Shown: positions 36,458-44,050 of the stretch, one piece after another
Position numbering within the stretch: position 1 is the first letter of the stretch
Layout: every line of letters begins with the position of its first letter
Assembly (NCBI GenBank): GCA_902527635.1
Contig: CABZPS010000003.1
Location: 1 to 60,195, forward strand
Source: an uncultured Pelagibacteraceae bacterium
GTDB lineage: Bacteria; Pseudomonadota; Alphaproteobacteria; Pelagibacterales; Pelagibacteraceae
DNA: 60,195 nucleotides
Reading direction: 5' to 3'
The notes under the pieces: generated by a model
What the model saw: only the letters and a program-made list of their open reading frames with translations
What the model was told of the DNA's origin: nothing
The model's database searches: none
Made by a program: the position numbers and the translations under genes

Positions 36458-37816
36458 TTAACCTGAAACCACCTCTCTTGTATTTGCATTAAAAGACTCT
36501 TTGAATGGTATATCAACTATAACTGCATCTACTGGTTGACCTGGACTATTTAAATACTTCTCTGGAAGATGAACTTTAAATTTGGTTCCAACTTTTCCCT
36601 TTGGAAATCCATTAGCATTTAAAGTTCCATCAAAAGGAACATAACCCATCGCAATATTAGTCTTCTTTTCAGGATGCCACCAAGGAGAGGTAATAAATCC
36701 AACAGGATCACCACCATTTGCATTTGAGATTAACCAAAAATCAGGTGCATAATCTTCGATTGGCTTTCCACCCAGTTCTAAACCAACTAACTGAAGTTTA
36801 TATGGTTTTTTTCCAGCTTTTATTTCTGACTTCATTTTTTCTAAAACTTCTTTACCTACATAATCAGTCTTCTTATTCCACTCTCCCTTACCGGATAGAG
36901 AAACTTGATAACCAAGATTACACTGAAAAGGATTATGTTGTTGATCCATATCTTGTCCCCAAGAAAGTATACCTGCTTGAATTCTTCTGTGGTGAGCTGG
37001 AGCAATAACCATTAAATTATGCTTCTCACCAGCTTTTAAAACAGCGTTCCACATGTCATCCGCATATAATGTTGCATTCCTTAAATAAATTTCATAACCA
37101 GCTTCACCCGAGAAACCAGATTGTGAAATAACACAACTTCTTCCTCCAATTTTTGCCTCAGCTAATCCGTAAAATGGCATATTATCCAAATCGAATTGAT
37201 CTCCACAAAGATCTTTCATTAAAGCTTTAGATTTAGGACCTTGAATTTGTACCGGGCAATGGTCTGTCTCCTCAATTTTACAATTAAATTTTCCGTCAGC
37301 ATTTACACCTTGTAAATACATTCCAATATCTGAATCTGACAGAGAAAACCAGAATTCATCTTCAGAAATTCTCAATAGAATTGGGTCATTTAAAACCCCG
37401 CCATATGCATTACATAAAATTACATATCTCGCTCTCATTGGGGAAATTTTTGTTGCATCTCTAGTAATTACATAATCCACAAATTTTTCTGCATCTGGAC
37501 CTTTAACTCTTATTTGTCTTTCGACAGCAACGTTCCACATTGTAACATGGTTCACTATTGCATCGTATTCAACCATGGCACCACCATCTTCAGGTTTTAC
37601 ATATCCTCTTGGATGATAAATTCGATTATATACTGTTGCTCTCCAACATCCTGCTTGCATTGATAAATGCCAATAAGGTGATTTTCTAACTCTTGTAGAA
37701 ATTAACATTTCAACCTTTGTAGGACCACTTTGTCTTAAATTATAAGGAACTTCTCGATCAGATTGATCTACCGATGTTGTATGCTTTAATTTTGTATAAT
37801 CAAATTCTTTAGACAT
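36458..37816 (-). CDS. DmdA-like THF-dependent methyltransferase (GcvT fold)
   Basis: A 452-residue aminomethyltransferase-family protein that should move a methyl group to tetrahydrofolate. MWNVAVERQ (about 93-101), YGGVLNDPILL (138-148), VQIQGPKSKALM (189-200) and the GFSGEAGYEIY block (234-244) resemble the DMSP demethylase DmdA more than GcvT of the glycine cleavage system. It is about 80 residues longer than DmdA (near 370), with a longer N-terminus and a lengthened C-terminal barrel, and is comparable in size to aryl O-demethylases such as LigM. Its start lies eight bases inside the MetF-type gene, behind an AAGGAG ribosome site. Substrate (DMSP, glycine betaine-like or methoxy compound) is not settled. 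Confidence 0.75.
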   Translation of the reverse strand: MSKEFDYTKLKHTTSVDQSDREVPYNLRQSGPTKVEMLISTRVRKSPYWHLSMQAGCWRATVYNRIYHPRGYVKPEDGGAMVEYDAIVNHVTMWNVAVERQIRVKGPDAEKFVDYVITRDATKISPMRARYVILCNAYGGVLNDPILLRISEDEFWFSLSDSDIGMYLQGVNADGKFNCKIEETDHCPVQIQGPKSKALMKDLCGDQFDLDNMPFYGLAEAKIGGRSCVISQSGFSGEAGYEIYLRNATLYADDMWNAVLKAGEKHNLMVIAPAHHRRIQAGILSWGQDMDQQHNPFQCNLGYQVSLSGKGEWNKKTDYVGKEVLEKMKSEIKAGKKPYKLQLVGLELGGKPIEDYAPDFWLISNANGGDPVGFITSPWWHPEKKTNIAMGYVPFDGTLNANGFPKGKVGTKFKVHLPEKYLNSPGQPVDAVIVDIPFKESFNANTREVVSG

Positions 37817-38537
37817 ATTTGTTCTCCTTCAACCACTTGTTAGTTTCCGTCAAGCCGCCGAATGTATAAATGTGAAAAAAATCAGAGTGTGATTTAATTT
37901 TCCCAATTAAATCATTTGGGTCTTTAGGTTTTAATAAATCTAATGCCTTACTGAAATTAGATTTAAGAAAATTTAAGGAATTTTTTGCTCCAACAATATT
38001 AGCAAATTTTATTAAGCTTGATATCTTCAGGGGCCCAGTAATTCCTACATGGACTGGTATACTTTGTTTTGAAATAAAATCTATAATAGGCTGAGGGTCT
38101 AGCAACCATTGTGTTACAATATAATCAGCATACGGTTTTTTATCTATCATAGCTTTTTCTAAATCTAAGTCGGATATATCAGGACTCCCCTCTGGGTGTC
38201 CAGCAATTCCTATTGTCATCTTCTCAAAATAACCAGTCTCCAAAAGTTGGAAGGAGCTATCGAATTTTCCCGTCGGTTCTCTACCACCTCCGATTACTAG
38301 AACTTGGTTTACACCCCCATCTTTACATCTAGAAACATAATCTTTCAGTTGCTTTTCATCCTGAATTGATCGAGCAGGGAAATGAGGCACTGGGTTAAAG
38401 CCTTTTTTAACCAAATCAACTGCTTGTTGAGCTGTTTCTTTGTAATCACCGCCAGGCAACATTGTAATATAAACATCACTAACTTTTGGAACAGTGCTCA
38501 AGTCAGTTTTGGGACTAATTTCAAGAGAAAATTTCAT
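37809..38537 (-). CDS. metF: Methylenetetrahydrofolate reductase (MetF-like)
   Basis: A 242-residue short MTHFR-type TIM barrel. SLEISPKTD, the NPVPHFPARSI segment, VIGGGREPTGKF, GIAGHPEGSP and TQWLLDPQPIIDF match the FAD/folate site. It interconverts methylene-THF and methyl-THF; with the overlapping DmdA-like gene it should oxidise the methyl-THF produced by demethylation. I chose ATG 38537; the upstream in-frame Met at 38582 adds 15 residues foreign to the family. About 50 residues shorter than E. coli MetF. Confidence 0.88.
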   Translation of the reverse strand: MKFSLEISPKTDLSTVPKVSDVYITMLPGGDYKETAQQAVDLVKKGFNPVPHFPARSIQDEKQLKDYVSRCKDGGVNQVLVIGGGREPTGKFDSSFQLLETGYFEKMTIGIAGHPEGSPDISDLDLEKAMIDKKPYADYIVTQWLLDPQPIIDFISKQSIPVHVGITGPLKISSLIKFANIVGAKNSLNFLKSNFSKALDLLKPKDPNDLIGKIKSHSDFFHIYTFGGLTETNKWLKENKYV

Positions 38538-38601
38538 ATTTAGATAATTATATCTTTTGAAAATACTGTCAAAGAAATTCATCTTATAATATAATTATCT
38601 T

Positions 38602-39228
38602 ATGGCACAAAAAGACGTCGGAAACAAAGTACCAATTTATAAATTGAAAACCACAAAAGAAGTAATGGATTACTATGATGAGTGGGGCGAAAATGACAAA
38701 TATAACAAAGATATGGTTGATTGGAATTATACAGGTCCAAAAGAAACCGTTAATACTTTCCTAAAATATGAGAAAAATAAAGACGCTTTGATTTTTGATG
38801 CTGGCTGCGGAACCGGTTTAGTCGGGTTAGAATTAAAAAAATTCGGTTTCAAAAACTTTCATGGCGCAGATTTATCACAAAAATTATTGAACACCATTTC
38901 CTCAAATTTATATAAAAAACTGCTCAAGTCTGATTTAAACAAACCAATCAATTTAAAAGATGATACTTATGATGCAATTTTTTGTGTAGGCACTTTTACT
39001 TTTGGCCACGTAAAGCCAAATGCGTTGAATGAATTCATAAGAATAACTAAAAAAGGTGGTTTAATTTGTTTCACTATTAATGAGGGCATATATAAAGATT
39101 ATGGATTTGATAAAAAAATACAGGAATTAAATAAAACAAATCTTTGGAGTGAAGTAGAGTTTTTTAAATCTGATTACATTGCTAGTAAAGATGTCAATGC
39201 TTGGTTAGGCTTGTATAAAGTAAAATAA
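38602..39228 (+). CDS. Class I SAM-dependent methyltransferase
   Basis: A 208-residue Rossmann-fold methyltransferase. Motif I FDAGCGTGLVG lies at about 65-75, followed by an acidic GADLS motif II and IFCVGTFTFGHV motif IV. Small-molecule substrate likely, identity unknown. Its stop shares a base with the next start (TAATG), placing it first in a tightly coupled trio with the kinase-like and nucleotidyltransferase genes. Divergent from metF across 64 bases. Confidence 0.85.
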   Translation: MAQKDVGNKVPIYKLKTTKEVMDYYDEWGENDKYNKDMVDWNYTGPKETVNTFLKYEKNKDALIFDAGCGTGLVGLELKKFGFKNFHGADLSQKLLNTISSNLYKKLLKSDLNKPINLKDDTYDAIFCVGTFTFGHVKPNALNEFIRITKKGGLICFTINEGIYKDYGFDKKIQELNKTNLWSEVEFFKSDYIASKDVNAWLGLYKVK

Positions 39229-39635
39229 TGAAAATTATATTAATAATGGGTTTGCCTGGTGCAGGTAAAACAACTTTAGCCTCTCATTTAGTGCCTTTGT
39301 TGAAAGCCAAATGGCTTAATGCTGATGAAGTGCGGAAAGAAGCAAATGATTGGGATTTTTCTGCAGAAGGGAGAGTTAGACAAGCAAAAAGAATGTGGAT
39401 CAAAGCTAAGGAATACAAAAGTCACGGGCATAGTGTAGTTGCAGATTTTGTTTGTCCAACACCTGAAGCAAGAAGTTTATTCCCTGCAGATTATATAATT
39501 TGGGTAGACACAATAAAAGAAGGTAAATTTGATGATACAAATAAAATTTTTGTGAAGCCTAGCAAGTATAACTTTCATGTTCCAACACAAGATGCTAAAA
39601 ATTGGTCATTAAAAATATATGAGGAATTAAAATAA
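39228..39635 (+). CDS. Short APS kinase-like P-loop protein (CysC-like)
   Basis: A 135-residue P-loop kinase. GLPGAGKTT at 8-16, LNADEVRKEAN near 30-40 (compare LDGDxxR of CysC) and VVADFVCPTPEARSLF near 70-85 resemble adenylylsulfate kinase, but the protein is about 60 residues shorter than CysC. In CysC the product is PAPS; here another adenylylated or sugar substrate is possible. Start and stop overlap neighbours by one base each. Confidence 0.7.
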   Translation: MKIILIMGLPGAGKTTLASHLVPLLKAKWLNADEVRKEANDWDFSAEGRVRQAKRMWIKAKEYKSHGHSVVADFVCPTPEARSLFPADYIIWVDTIKEGKFDDTNKIFVKPSKYNFHVPTQDAKNWSLKIYEELK

Positions 39636-40009
39636 TGTCTTATCAATGGGATAATAAAAAACCGACTGCTCAAATGTTAGGAAGATGGCAACCATTTCAT
39701 GATGGACATTATAATTTATTTAAGGAAATAATAAAAAAAACTGGTCAAGTTTGTATTCAAATAAGAGACGTTCAAGGTGTGGACGATAACCCATTTGATT
39801 TTGAAACAGTCAAAAAAAGTATTGAAGATAGACTTAATCCAGAATTTGAGGGACGTTTCAAAGTTATGTTAGTTCCAAATATAACTAATATTTGTTACGG
39901 AAGGGGTGTAGGTTATAAAATTGAAGAAATTGAATTATCAAAAGAAATTCAGGAAATCTCTGCAACAAATATTCGAGCTAAAATGAGAAAAGAAGGTAAG
40001 CTTAAATAA
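39635..40009 (+). CDS. Small adenylyl/cytidylyltransferase-family protein
   Basis: A 124-residue HIGH-superfamily nucleotidyltransferase. GRWQPFHDGH (residues 16-25) is close to the GRFQPFHxGH nucleotide site of NMN adenylyltransferases, and ISATNIR (108-114) is the C-terminal ISxTxIR motif. It has no extra domain. Third gene of the coupled trio, one-base overlap with the kinase-like gene. The nucleotide used and the acceptor are unknown. Confidence 0.75.
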   Translation: MSYQWDNKKPTAQMLGRWQPFHDGHYNLFKEIIKKTGQVCIQIRDVQGVDDNPFDFETVKKSIEDRLNPEFEGRFKVMLVPNITNICYGRGVGYKIEEIELSKEIQEISATNIRAKMRKEGKLK

Positions 40010-40015
40010 AAATAT

Positions 40016-40786
40016 ATGAATATTAAAGTTATTAACCAAAAAGATATTTCAAGAGTTATAATTAATGAACCTAAAACCTACAACTCTTTATCTTTCAAAA
40101 ATTTAAATGATCTCATTAAAGTATTTAAAAAATTAGATAACGATAAAAAAGTTAAAGTAATTATTTTAGAGGGAGCGGGAAAAGGATTTAGTGCAGGGCA
40201 TAATCTTAAAGAAGTTAAAAGTTTAAAGAAAAAAGAAAAGTATCAAAAACTATTCAATTTATGTTCAAAACTGATGATTCAATTAGTTGAAGGTAAAAAA
40301 CCTGTAATTGCTAAAGTTCATGGAGCAGCATACGCAGCCGGATGTCAATTAGTTGCTAGTTGTGATTTAGCATATAGCACTAAGGACGCGCTGTTTGCTA
40401 CACCGGGAGTAAACATTGGATTATTCTGTAGTACACCAATGGTTGCTGTCAGTAGAAAGATGGGAAGAAAACCTATGATGAAAATGTTACTGACCGGAGA
40501 ACCAATAAAAGCAAATTTTGCAAAAGAAATTGGATTAATCAATGATTGTTTTACAAAATCTAAATTAAATTTTGAAGTTTTGAAGATTGCTAAAAAAATT
40601 GCCTCTAAATCAAATCTAACAATCAAAATTGGCAAACAAACTTTTTATAAACAATTAGAAATGCCATTAAGAAAAGCATATTCATACACCAGTAAAATGA
40701 TGACATTAAATATGATGGCCATGGATGCAAAAGAGGGGATTTCAGCTTTTTTGGAAAAAAGAAAACCAGTTTGGAAAAATAAATGA
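40016..40786 (+). CDS. Crotonase-fold protein of the ECHDC3 type
   Basis: A 256-residue enoyl-CoA hydratase/isomerase-family protein. The oxyanion-hole segments GKGFSAGHNL and HGAAYAAGCQLVASCDL are present, but the positions of the two catalytic glutamates of classical hydratases read Gln (residue 111) and Gly (131, in FATPGVNIGLFCST). That sequence is the mark of the ECHDC3 subfamily, whose reaction is not established. A hydratase in DMSP or fatty-acid breakdown is therefore not a safe call. Overlaps the next gene by four bases. Confidence 0.82.
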   Translation: MNIKVINQKDISRVIINEPKTYNSLSFKNLNDLIKVFKKLDNDKKVKVIILEGAGKGFSAGHNLKEVKSLKKKEKYQKLFNLCSKLMIQLVEGKKPVIAKVHGAAYAAGCQLVASCDLAYSTKDALFATPGVNIGLFCSTPMVAVSRKMGRKPMMKMLLTGEPIKANFAKEIGLINDCFTKSKLNFEVLKIAKKIASKSNLTIKIGKQTFYKQLEMPLRKAYSYTSKMMTLNMMAMDAKEGISAFLEKRKPVWKNK

Positions 40787-42153
40787 TTAATAAAACTACT
40801 TATAAACCTTGCTGTGGCCCAGGGTACGCAAGCCCAGCTGAGGCTATCAAAGCGCCAAATGAAAAACTTTTATATACAATAGCTATTTATACAGGAACAG
40901 GGATTCAAAAACCTGACTACCTTGCTACTATTGATGTTGATCCAGATAGTCCAAATTATTCAAAAGTAATTCACCGTCTTGAAATGCCAGGTATTGGCGA
41001 TGAATTACATCACATGGGGTGGAACGCATGTTCATCATGTCACGGTGATTCTGGTATGAGTAGAAAATACCTTCTTGTACCTGGTGTTAGGTCAAATAAT
41101 ATACATGTAATTGATACTGCAACAAATCCACATGCTCCTAAAATACATAAAGTTATTAAAGGGTCAGAAATTAAATCAAAAACAAATCTATCAGGACCTC
41201 ATACTGTTCATTGCTTAGGATCTGAAATAATTATTTCTTTTCTTGGAAATGCAAAAGGTGAAGCCCCAGGAGGTTATTTGCATTTAAATAAAGAATTTGA
41301 AATTGTTGGTAGATGGGAAAATTCCATGGGGAATATTCCATTTAGTTATGATTTTTGGTACCAGCCACGTCACAATGTTATGGTTAGCTCAGAGTGGGCA
41401 GCGCCAAATACTTTTATGCCAGGGTTTGATCTTGAAGAGGTTGGCCATTTAAAATATGGTCGAAGACTTCATATTTGGGATTTTAAAAAAAAAGAACCCG
41501 TTGAAACGATGTATCTAGGTGAAGATGGTTTAATACCTTTGGAAGTAAAATTTAAACATGATCCTAATAGCACTCATGGATTTTGCGGAGCTGCTCTAAG
41601 TTCTAATGTTATACATTTTTGGAAATCTAAAAAAGGAAAATGGGAATGGGAAAAAATCATTGATGTTGATAATGAACCTCATCCAGATTGGCCTATACCT
41701 ATACCAGGAGTAATGTCGGCAATATTAGTTTCAATGGATGACAAATATCTATATTTAAATAATTGGCTTCATGGTGATATGAGGCAATACGATATAACCG
41801 ATCCTCACAAACCTAGGTTAACAGGTCAAGTGTGGATGGGGGGTTTGTTAGGTAAAGCACCAGTTGTCAATGGAGTGAAAATTACAGGTGGACCTCAAAT
41901 GTATCAATTATCTTTAGATGGTAAAAGAATGTATGTAACTACATCATTATTTTCAACATGGGATAATCAATTTTATCCTGAAATAAGAACTCAAGGTGGA
42001 GCAATGATAATGATAGATTGTGATGTAAAAAATGGTGGTATGAAAATCAATAAAGATTTTATAATTGATTTTGGTAAAGAACCAAATGGACCAAGCAGAT
42101 GTCATGAAAGTAGATATCCTGGTGGTGATTGTACAAGTGATATATGGCTATAA
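40783..42153 (+). CDS. Selenium-binding-protein-family methanethiol oxidase
   Basis: A 456-residue SBP56 protein, strikingly like the animal SELENBP1: CCGPGYASPAEA at the start, DELHHMGWNACSSCHGD with the CSSC pair at 83-86, YDFWYQPRHNVMVSSEWAAPN in the middle and YPGGDCTSDIW at the end. The family oxidises methanethiol to formaldehyde, H2S and H2O2 using copper. No signal peptide is visible, so it should be cytoplasmic, unlike the exported MtoX of Hyphomicrobium. It overlaps the crotonase and ferredoxin genes by 4 and 10 bases. Confidence 0.9.
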   Translation: MINKTTYKPCCGPGYASPAEAIKAPNEKLLYTIAIYTGTGIQKPDYLATIDVDPDSPNYSKVIHRLEMPGIGDELHHMGWNACSSCHGDSGMSRKYLLVPGVRSNNIHVIDTATNPHAPKIHKVIKGSEIKSKTNLSGPHTVHCLGSEIIISFLGNAKGEAPGGYLHLNKEFEIVGRWENSMGNIPFSYDFWYQPRHNVMVSSEWAAPNTFMPGFDLEEVGHLKYGRRLHIWDFKKKEPVETMYLGEDGLIPLEVKFKHDPNSTHGFCGAALSSNVIHFWKSKKGKWEWEKIIDVDNEPHPDWPIPIPGVMSAILVSMDDKYLYLNNWLHGDMRQYDITDPHKPRLTGQVWMGGLLGKAPVVNGVKITGGPQMYQLSLDGKRMYVTTSLFSTWDNQFYPEIRTQGGAMIMIDCDVKNGGMKINKDFIIDFGKEPNGPSRCHESRYPGGDCTSDIWL

Positions 42154-42512
42154 AACTGATAACTATTAAGAACCGGAAAAATAAAATATTCAAAGTTTCA
42201 GATCGTAAACCATTACTTCAAGAATTACGTGCTCAAGGAGTTGATCTTCCTTACGGGTGTGAGTATGGAGGATGTATAACTTGTGCTGCAAAACTTATTG
42301 AAGGTGAAGTAGATCAGAAATCTCAAGTCGCTTTAAATAATCGGCAGATAAACAATGGTTATGTTGTTTTATGTGTAGCTCGACCTAAAACTGATTGTAA
42401 GATAGAAATTGGAGTTGAAAGTCATGATAAGCTCTATCGCAATCCTTTTCTTGACCCACTTGCACCTCATGAGTTAAAAGCAGATATAGCTACAAAAAAA
42501 AATGAATCATAA
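42144..42512 (+). CDS. Plant-type 2Fe-2S ferredoxin
   Basis: A 122-residue electron carrier with the pattern C39-x4-C44-x2-C47-x29-C77 that binds a 2Fe-2S cluster. LPYGCEYGGCITCAAKL carries three of the ligands. The 10-base overlap with the methanethiol oxidase gene suggests a linked function, perhaps electron transfer to or from it. The C-terminal extension of about 35 residues is unusual. It overlaps the next gene by 11 bases. Confidence 0.9.
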   Translation: MAIKLITIKNRKNKIFKVSDRKPLLQELRAQGVDLPYGCEYGGCITCAAKLIEGEVDQKSQVALNNRQINNGYVVLCVARPKTDCKIEIGVESHDKLYRNPFLDPLAPHELKADIATKKNES

Positions 42513-42951
42513 CGACCCTTATAGTGATGAGTATCTGAGAGATATTCTAGATTCAGTTAAAACAATTGCTATGGTAGGAGCAAGTCCAGATAAAACAAAA
42601 TTTAGTTATGGTGTTTTAAGAGTATTGCATGAAACTGGATATGATATGATACCAGTAAATCCAAAGCCAGAAATAACAGAAATTCGTAATTTAAAAGTAT
42701 ATCCAAATTTAGCCGCGATTGACCGACCTGTAGATATGGTTGAAGTTTTTAGAAAGCCAGAGGATTTATATGGCGTTGCCGAAGAGGCTATCGCTATTGG
42801 CGCCAAAGTATTGTGGGGACAGATAGGAGTAATAAATCATAAAGCAGCTAGTCTTGCTGAAGAGGCTGGACTTAAAGTTGTAATGAACAGGTGTCCAAAG
42901 ATAGAACTATTTAGACCTTTTTGGAAACCACGTCTCAATCAAAAAATTTAA
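42502..42951 (+). CDS. CoA-binding-domain protein (YccU family)
   Basis: A 149-residue Rossmann-like protein similar to the CoA-binding domain of succinyl-CoA ligase: IAMVGASPDKTKFSYGVLRVL binds the nucleotide, IPVNP and VYPNLAAI follow. Role unknown; family members respond to or bind acyl-CoA. It begins 11 bases inside the ferredoxin gene. Confidence 0.9.
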   Translation: MNHNDPYSDEYLRDILDSVKTIAMVGASPDKTKFSYGVLRVLHETGYDMIPVNPKPEITEIRNLKVYPNLAAIDRPVDMVEVFRKPEDLYGVAEEAIAIGAKVLWGQIGVINHKAASLAEEAGLKVVMNRCPKIELFRPFWKPRLNQKI

Positions 42952-42979
42952 AATTTTATTTTAGGTATTTAATAATAAA

Positions 42980-43549
42980 ATGAAAAAAATATTTATTGTT
43001 TACGGACATTATGATGAAAAGTCATTCAACGCTGCAATAAGAGATAAATTCGTAAATACTGTAAAAAATAATGGTCATAAAGTTGATGTAGTTGATCTTT
43101 ATAAAGAGAAATTTAATCCAGTTTTCTCAGGAGAAGAACCGGATAAAACCGTTTTGGATCATAGAAGCAGAATAGAAAAATCTGATGCAATAGTTTTAAT
43201 TGCCCCAATATGGAATTTTAGAATGCCAGCAATAGTCGAAGGCTGGATAGACAAAGTACTAGCTCCTCCTTGGGCATTTAGGTTCAAAAGATTATTTGGA
43301 AATTACGGATACCCTATAGGTAACTTAAAAGATAAAAAAGCTGTTGTGTTTTGTACTTATGGATCCCCGCAATTTGCAGTTAGAACTTTCTTTTTGAATA
43401 TGCCAACTAAAAGATTAAGAAGGGGTGTGTTTAATATATGCGGCATAACGGATGTTACATATAAAAGATACTTTGCTGTACCATTTGTAGGAAACATAAA
43501 AAGAAAAAAATTTTTAAAAGATGTTCAAAAAACAGCAAATAATATTTAA
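42980..43549 (+). CDS. Flavodoxin-fold NAD(P)H oxidoreductase
   Basis: A 189-residue NQO/KefF-type flavoprotein. IVYGHYDEKSFNAAI binds FMN/FAD phosphates, and IVLIAPIWNFRMPAIVEGWIDKVL is the signature loop. It probably reduces quinones or azo/nitro compounds with two electrons. Its 3' end overlaps the exported DUF4864-type gene by 29 bases. Confidence 0.87.
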   Translation: MKKIFIVYGHYDEKSFNAAIRDKFVNTVKNNGHKVDVVDLYKEKFNPVFSGEEPDKTVLDHRSRIEKSDAIVLIAPIWNFRMPAIVEGWIDKVLAPPWAFRFKRLFGNYGYPIGNLKDKKAVVFCTYGSPQFAVRTFFLNMPTKRLRRGVFNICGITDVTYKRYFAVPFVGNIKRKKFLKDVQKTANNI

Positions 43550-43994
43550 ATTTTTAGTAATTTTTTTTATAACTATTTCGACTTCAAATGCAGAATTGCT
43601 TAAGCCAAATAGTAATATTAAACCTTCCGAAGTTGTGAAAATTCAACTTCTAGGACTTCAAAATAATAACAAAGTATTCAATGACAGTGGAATTGAGCAA
43701 ACCTGGAATTTTGCTCATCCTATGAATAAGCAAGCAACAGGTCCCCTAGATAGATTTAAAGAAATGATAAAAAGTAATAATTATCAAATGATGATAAATC
43801 ATATAAGTCACACTATTATCCAAGTTGGAAGAGGAAATGACTGGGTTCAGTTTGAGGTAATTATTCTAGATAAGGAAAAAATTTATCATAAATTTAATTG
43901 GCAAGTTGAAAAATTTATAGAGGATGGACCTTTAAAGGACTGTTGGTTAACTACAATGGTATCAAGTCCAGAATCTTTAGGCAGCTCAATATGA
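43521..43994 (+). CDS. Exported DUF4864-type protein
   Basis: A 157-residue protein with a signal peptide (about 1-24, ending SNA). LKPNSNIKPSEVVKIQLLGLQ and IEQTWNFAHPMNKQATGPLDRF are typical of the DUF4864 family. Function unknown. It starts within the upstream flavoprotein gene and precedes the dimethylglycine dehydrogenase gene by 56 bases. Confidence 0.7.
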   Translation: MFKKQQIIFKFLVIFFITISTSNAELLKPNSNIKPSEVVKIQLLGLQNNNKVFNDSGIEQTWNFAHPMNKQATGPLDRFKEMIKSNNYQMMINHISHTIIQVGRGNDWVQFEVIILDKEKIYHKFNWQVEKFIEDGPLKDCWLTTMVSSPESLGSSI

Positions 43995-44050
43995 TGTATA
44001 TTCATACAATTTTGTTTCTTAATGAATAAAAATTTAGTAGGTATATATTT

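Noticed and set aside
38538..38582. Upstream in-frame Met for metF
   Set aside because: Adds residues not in the family and runs toward the divergent promoter.
39228..39635. Calling the kinase-like gene a sulfate-assimilation cysC
   Set aside because: Protein is too short, and no cysD/N or reductase genes are adjacent.
40016..40786. Calling the crotonase a DmdD methylthioacryloyl-CoA hydratase
   Set aside because: Both catalytic glutamates are replaced; it matches the ECHDC3 subgroup.
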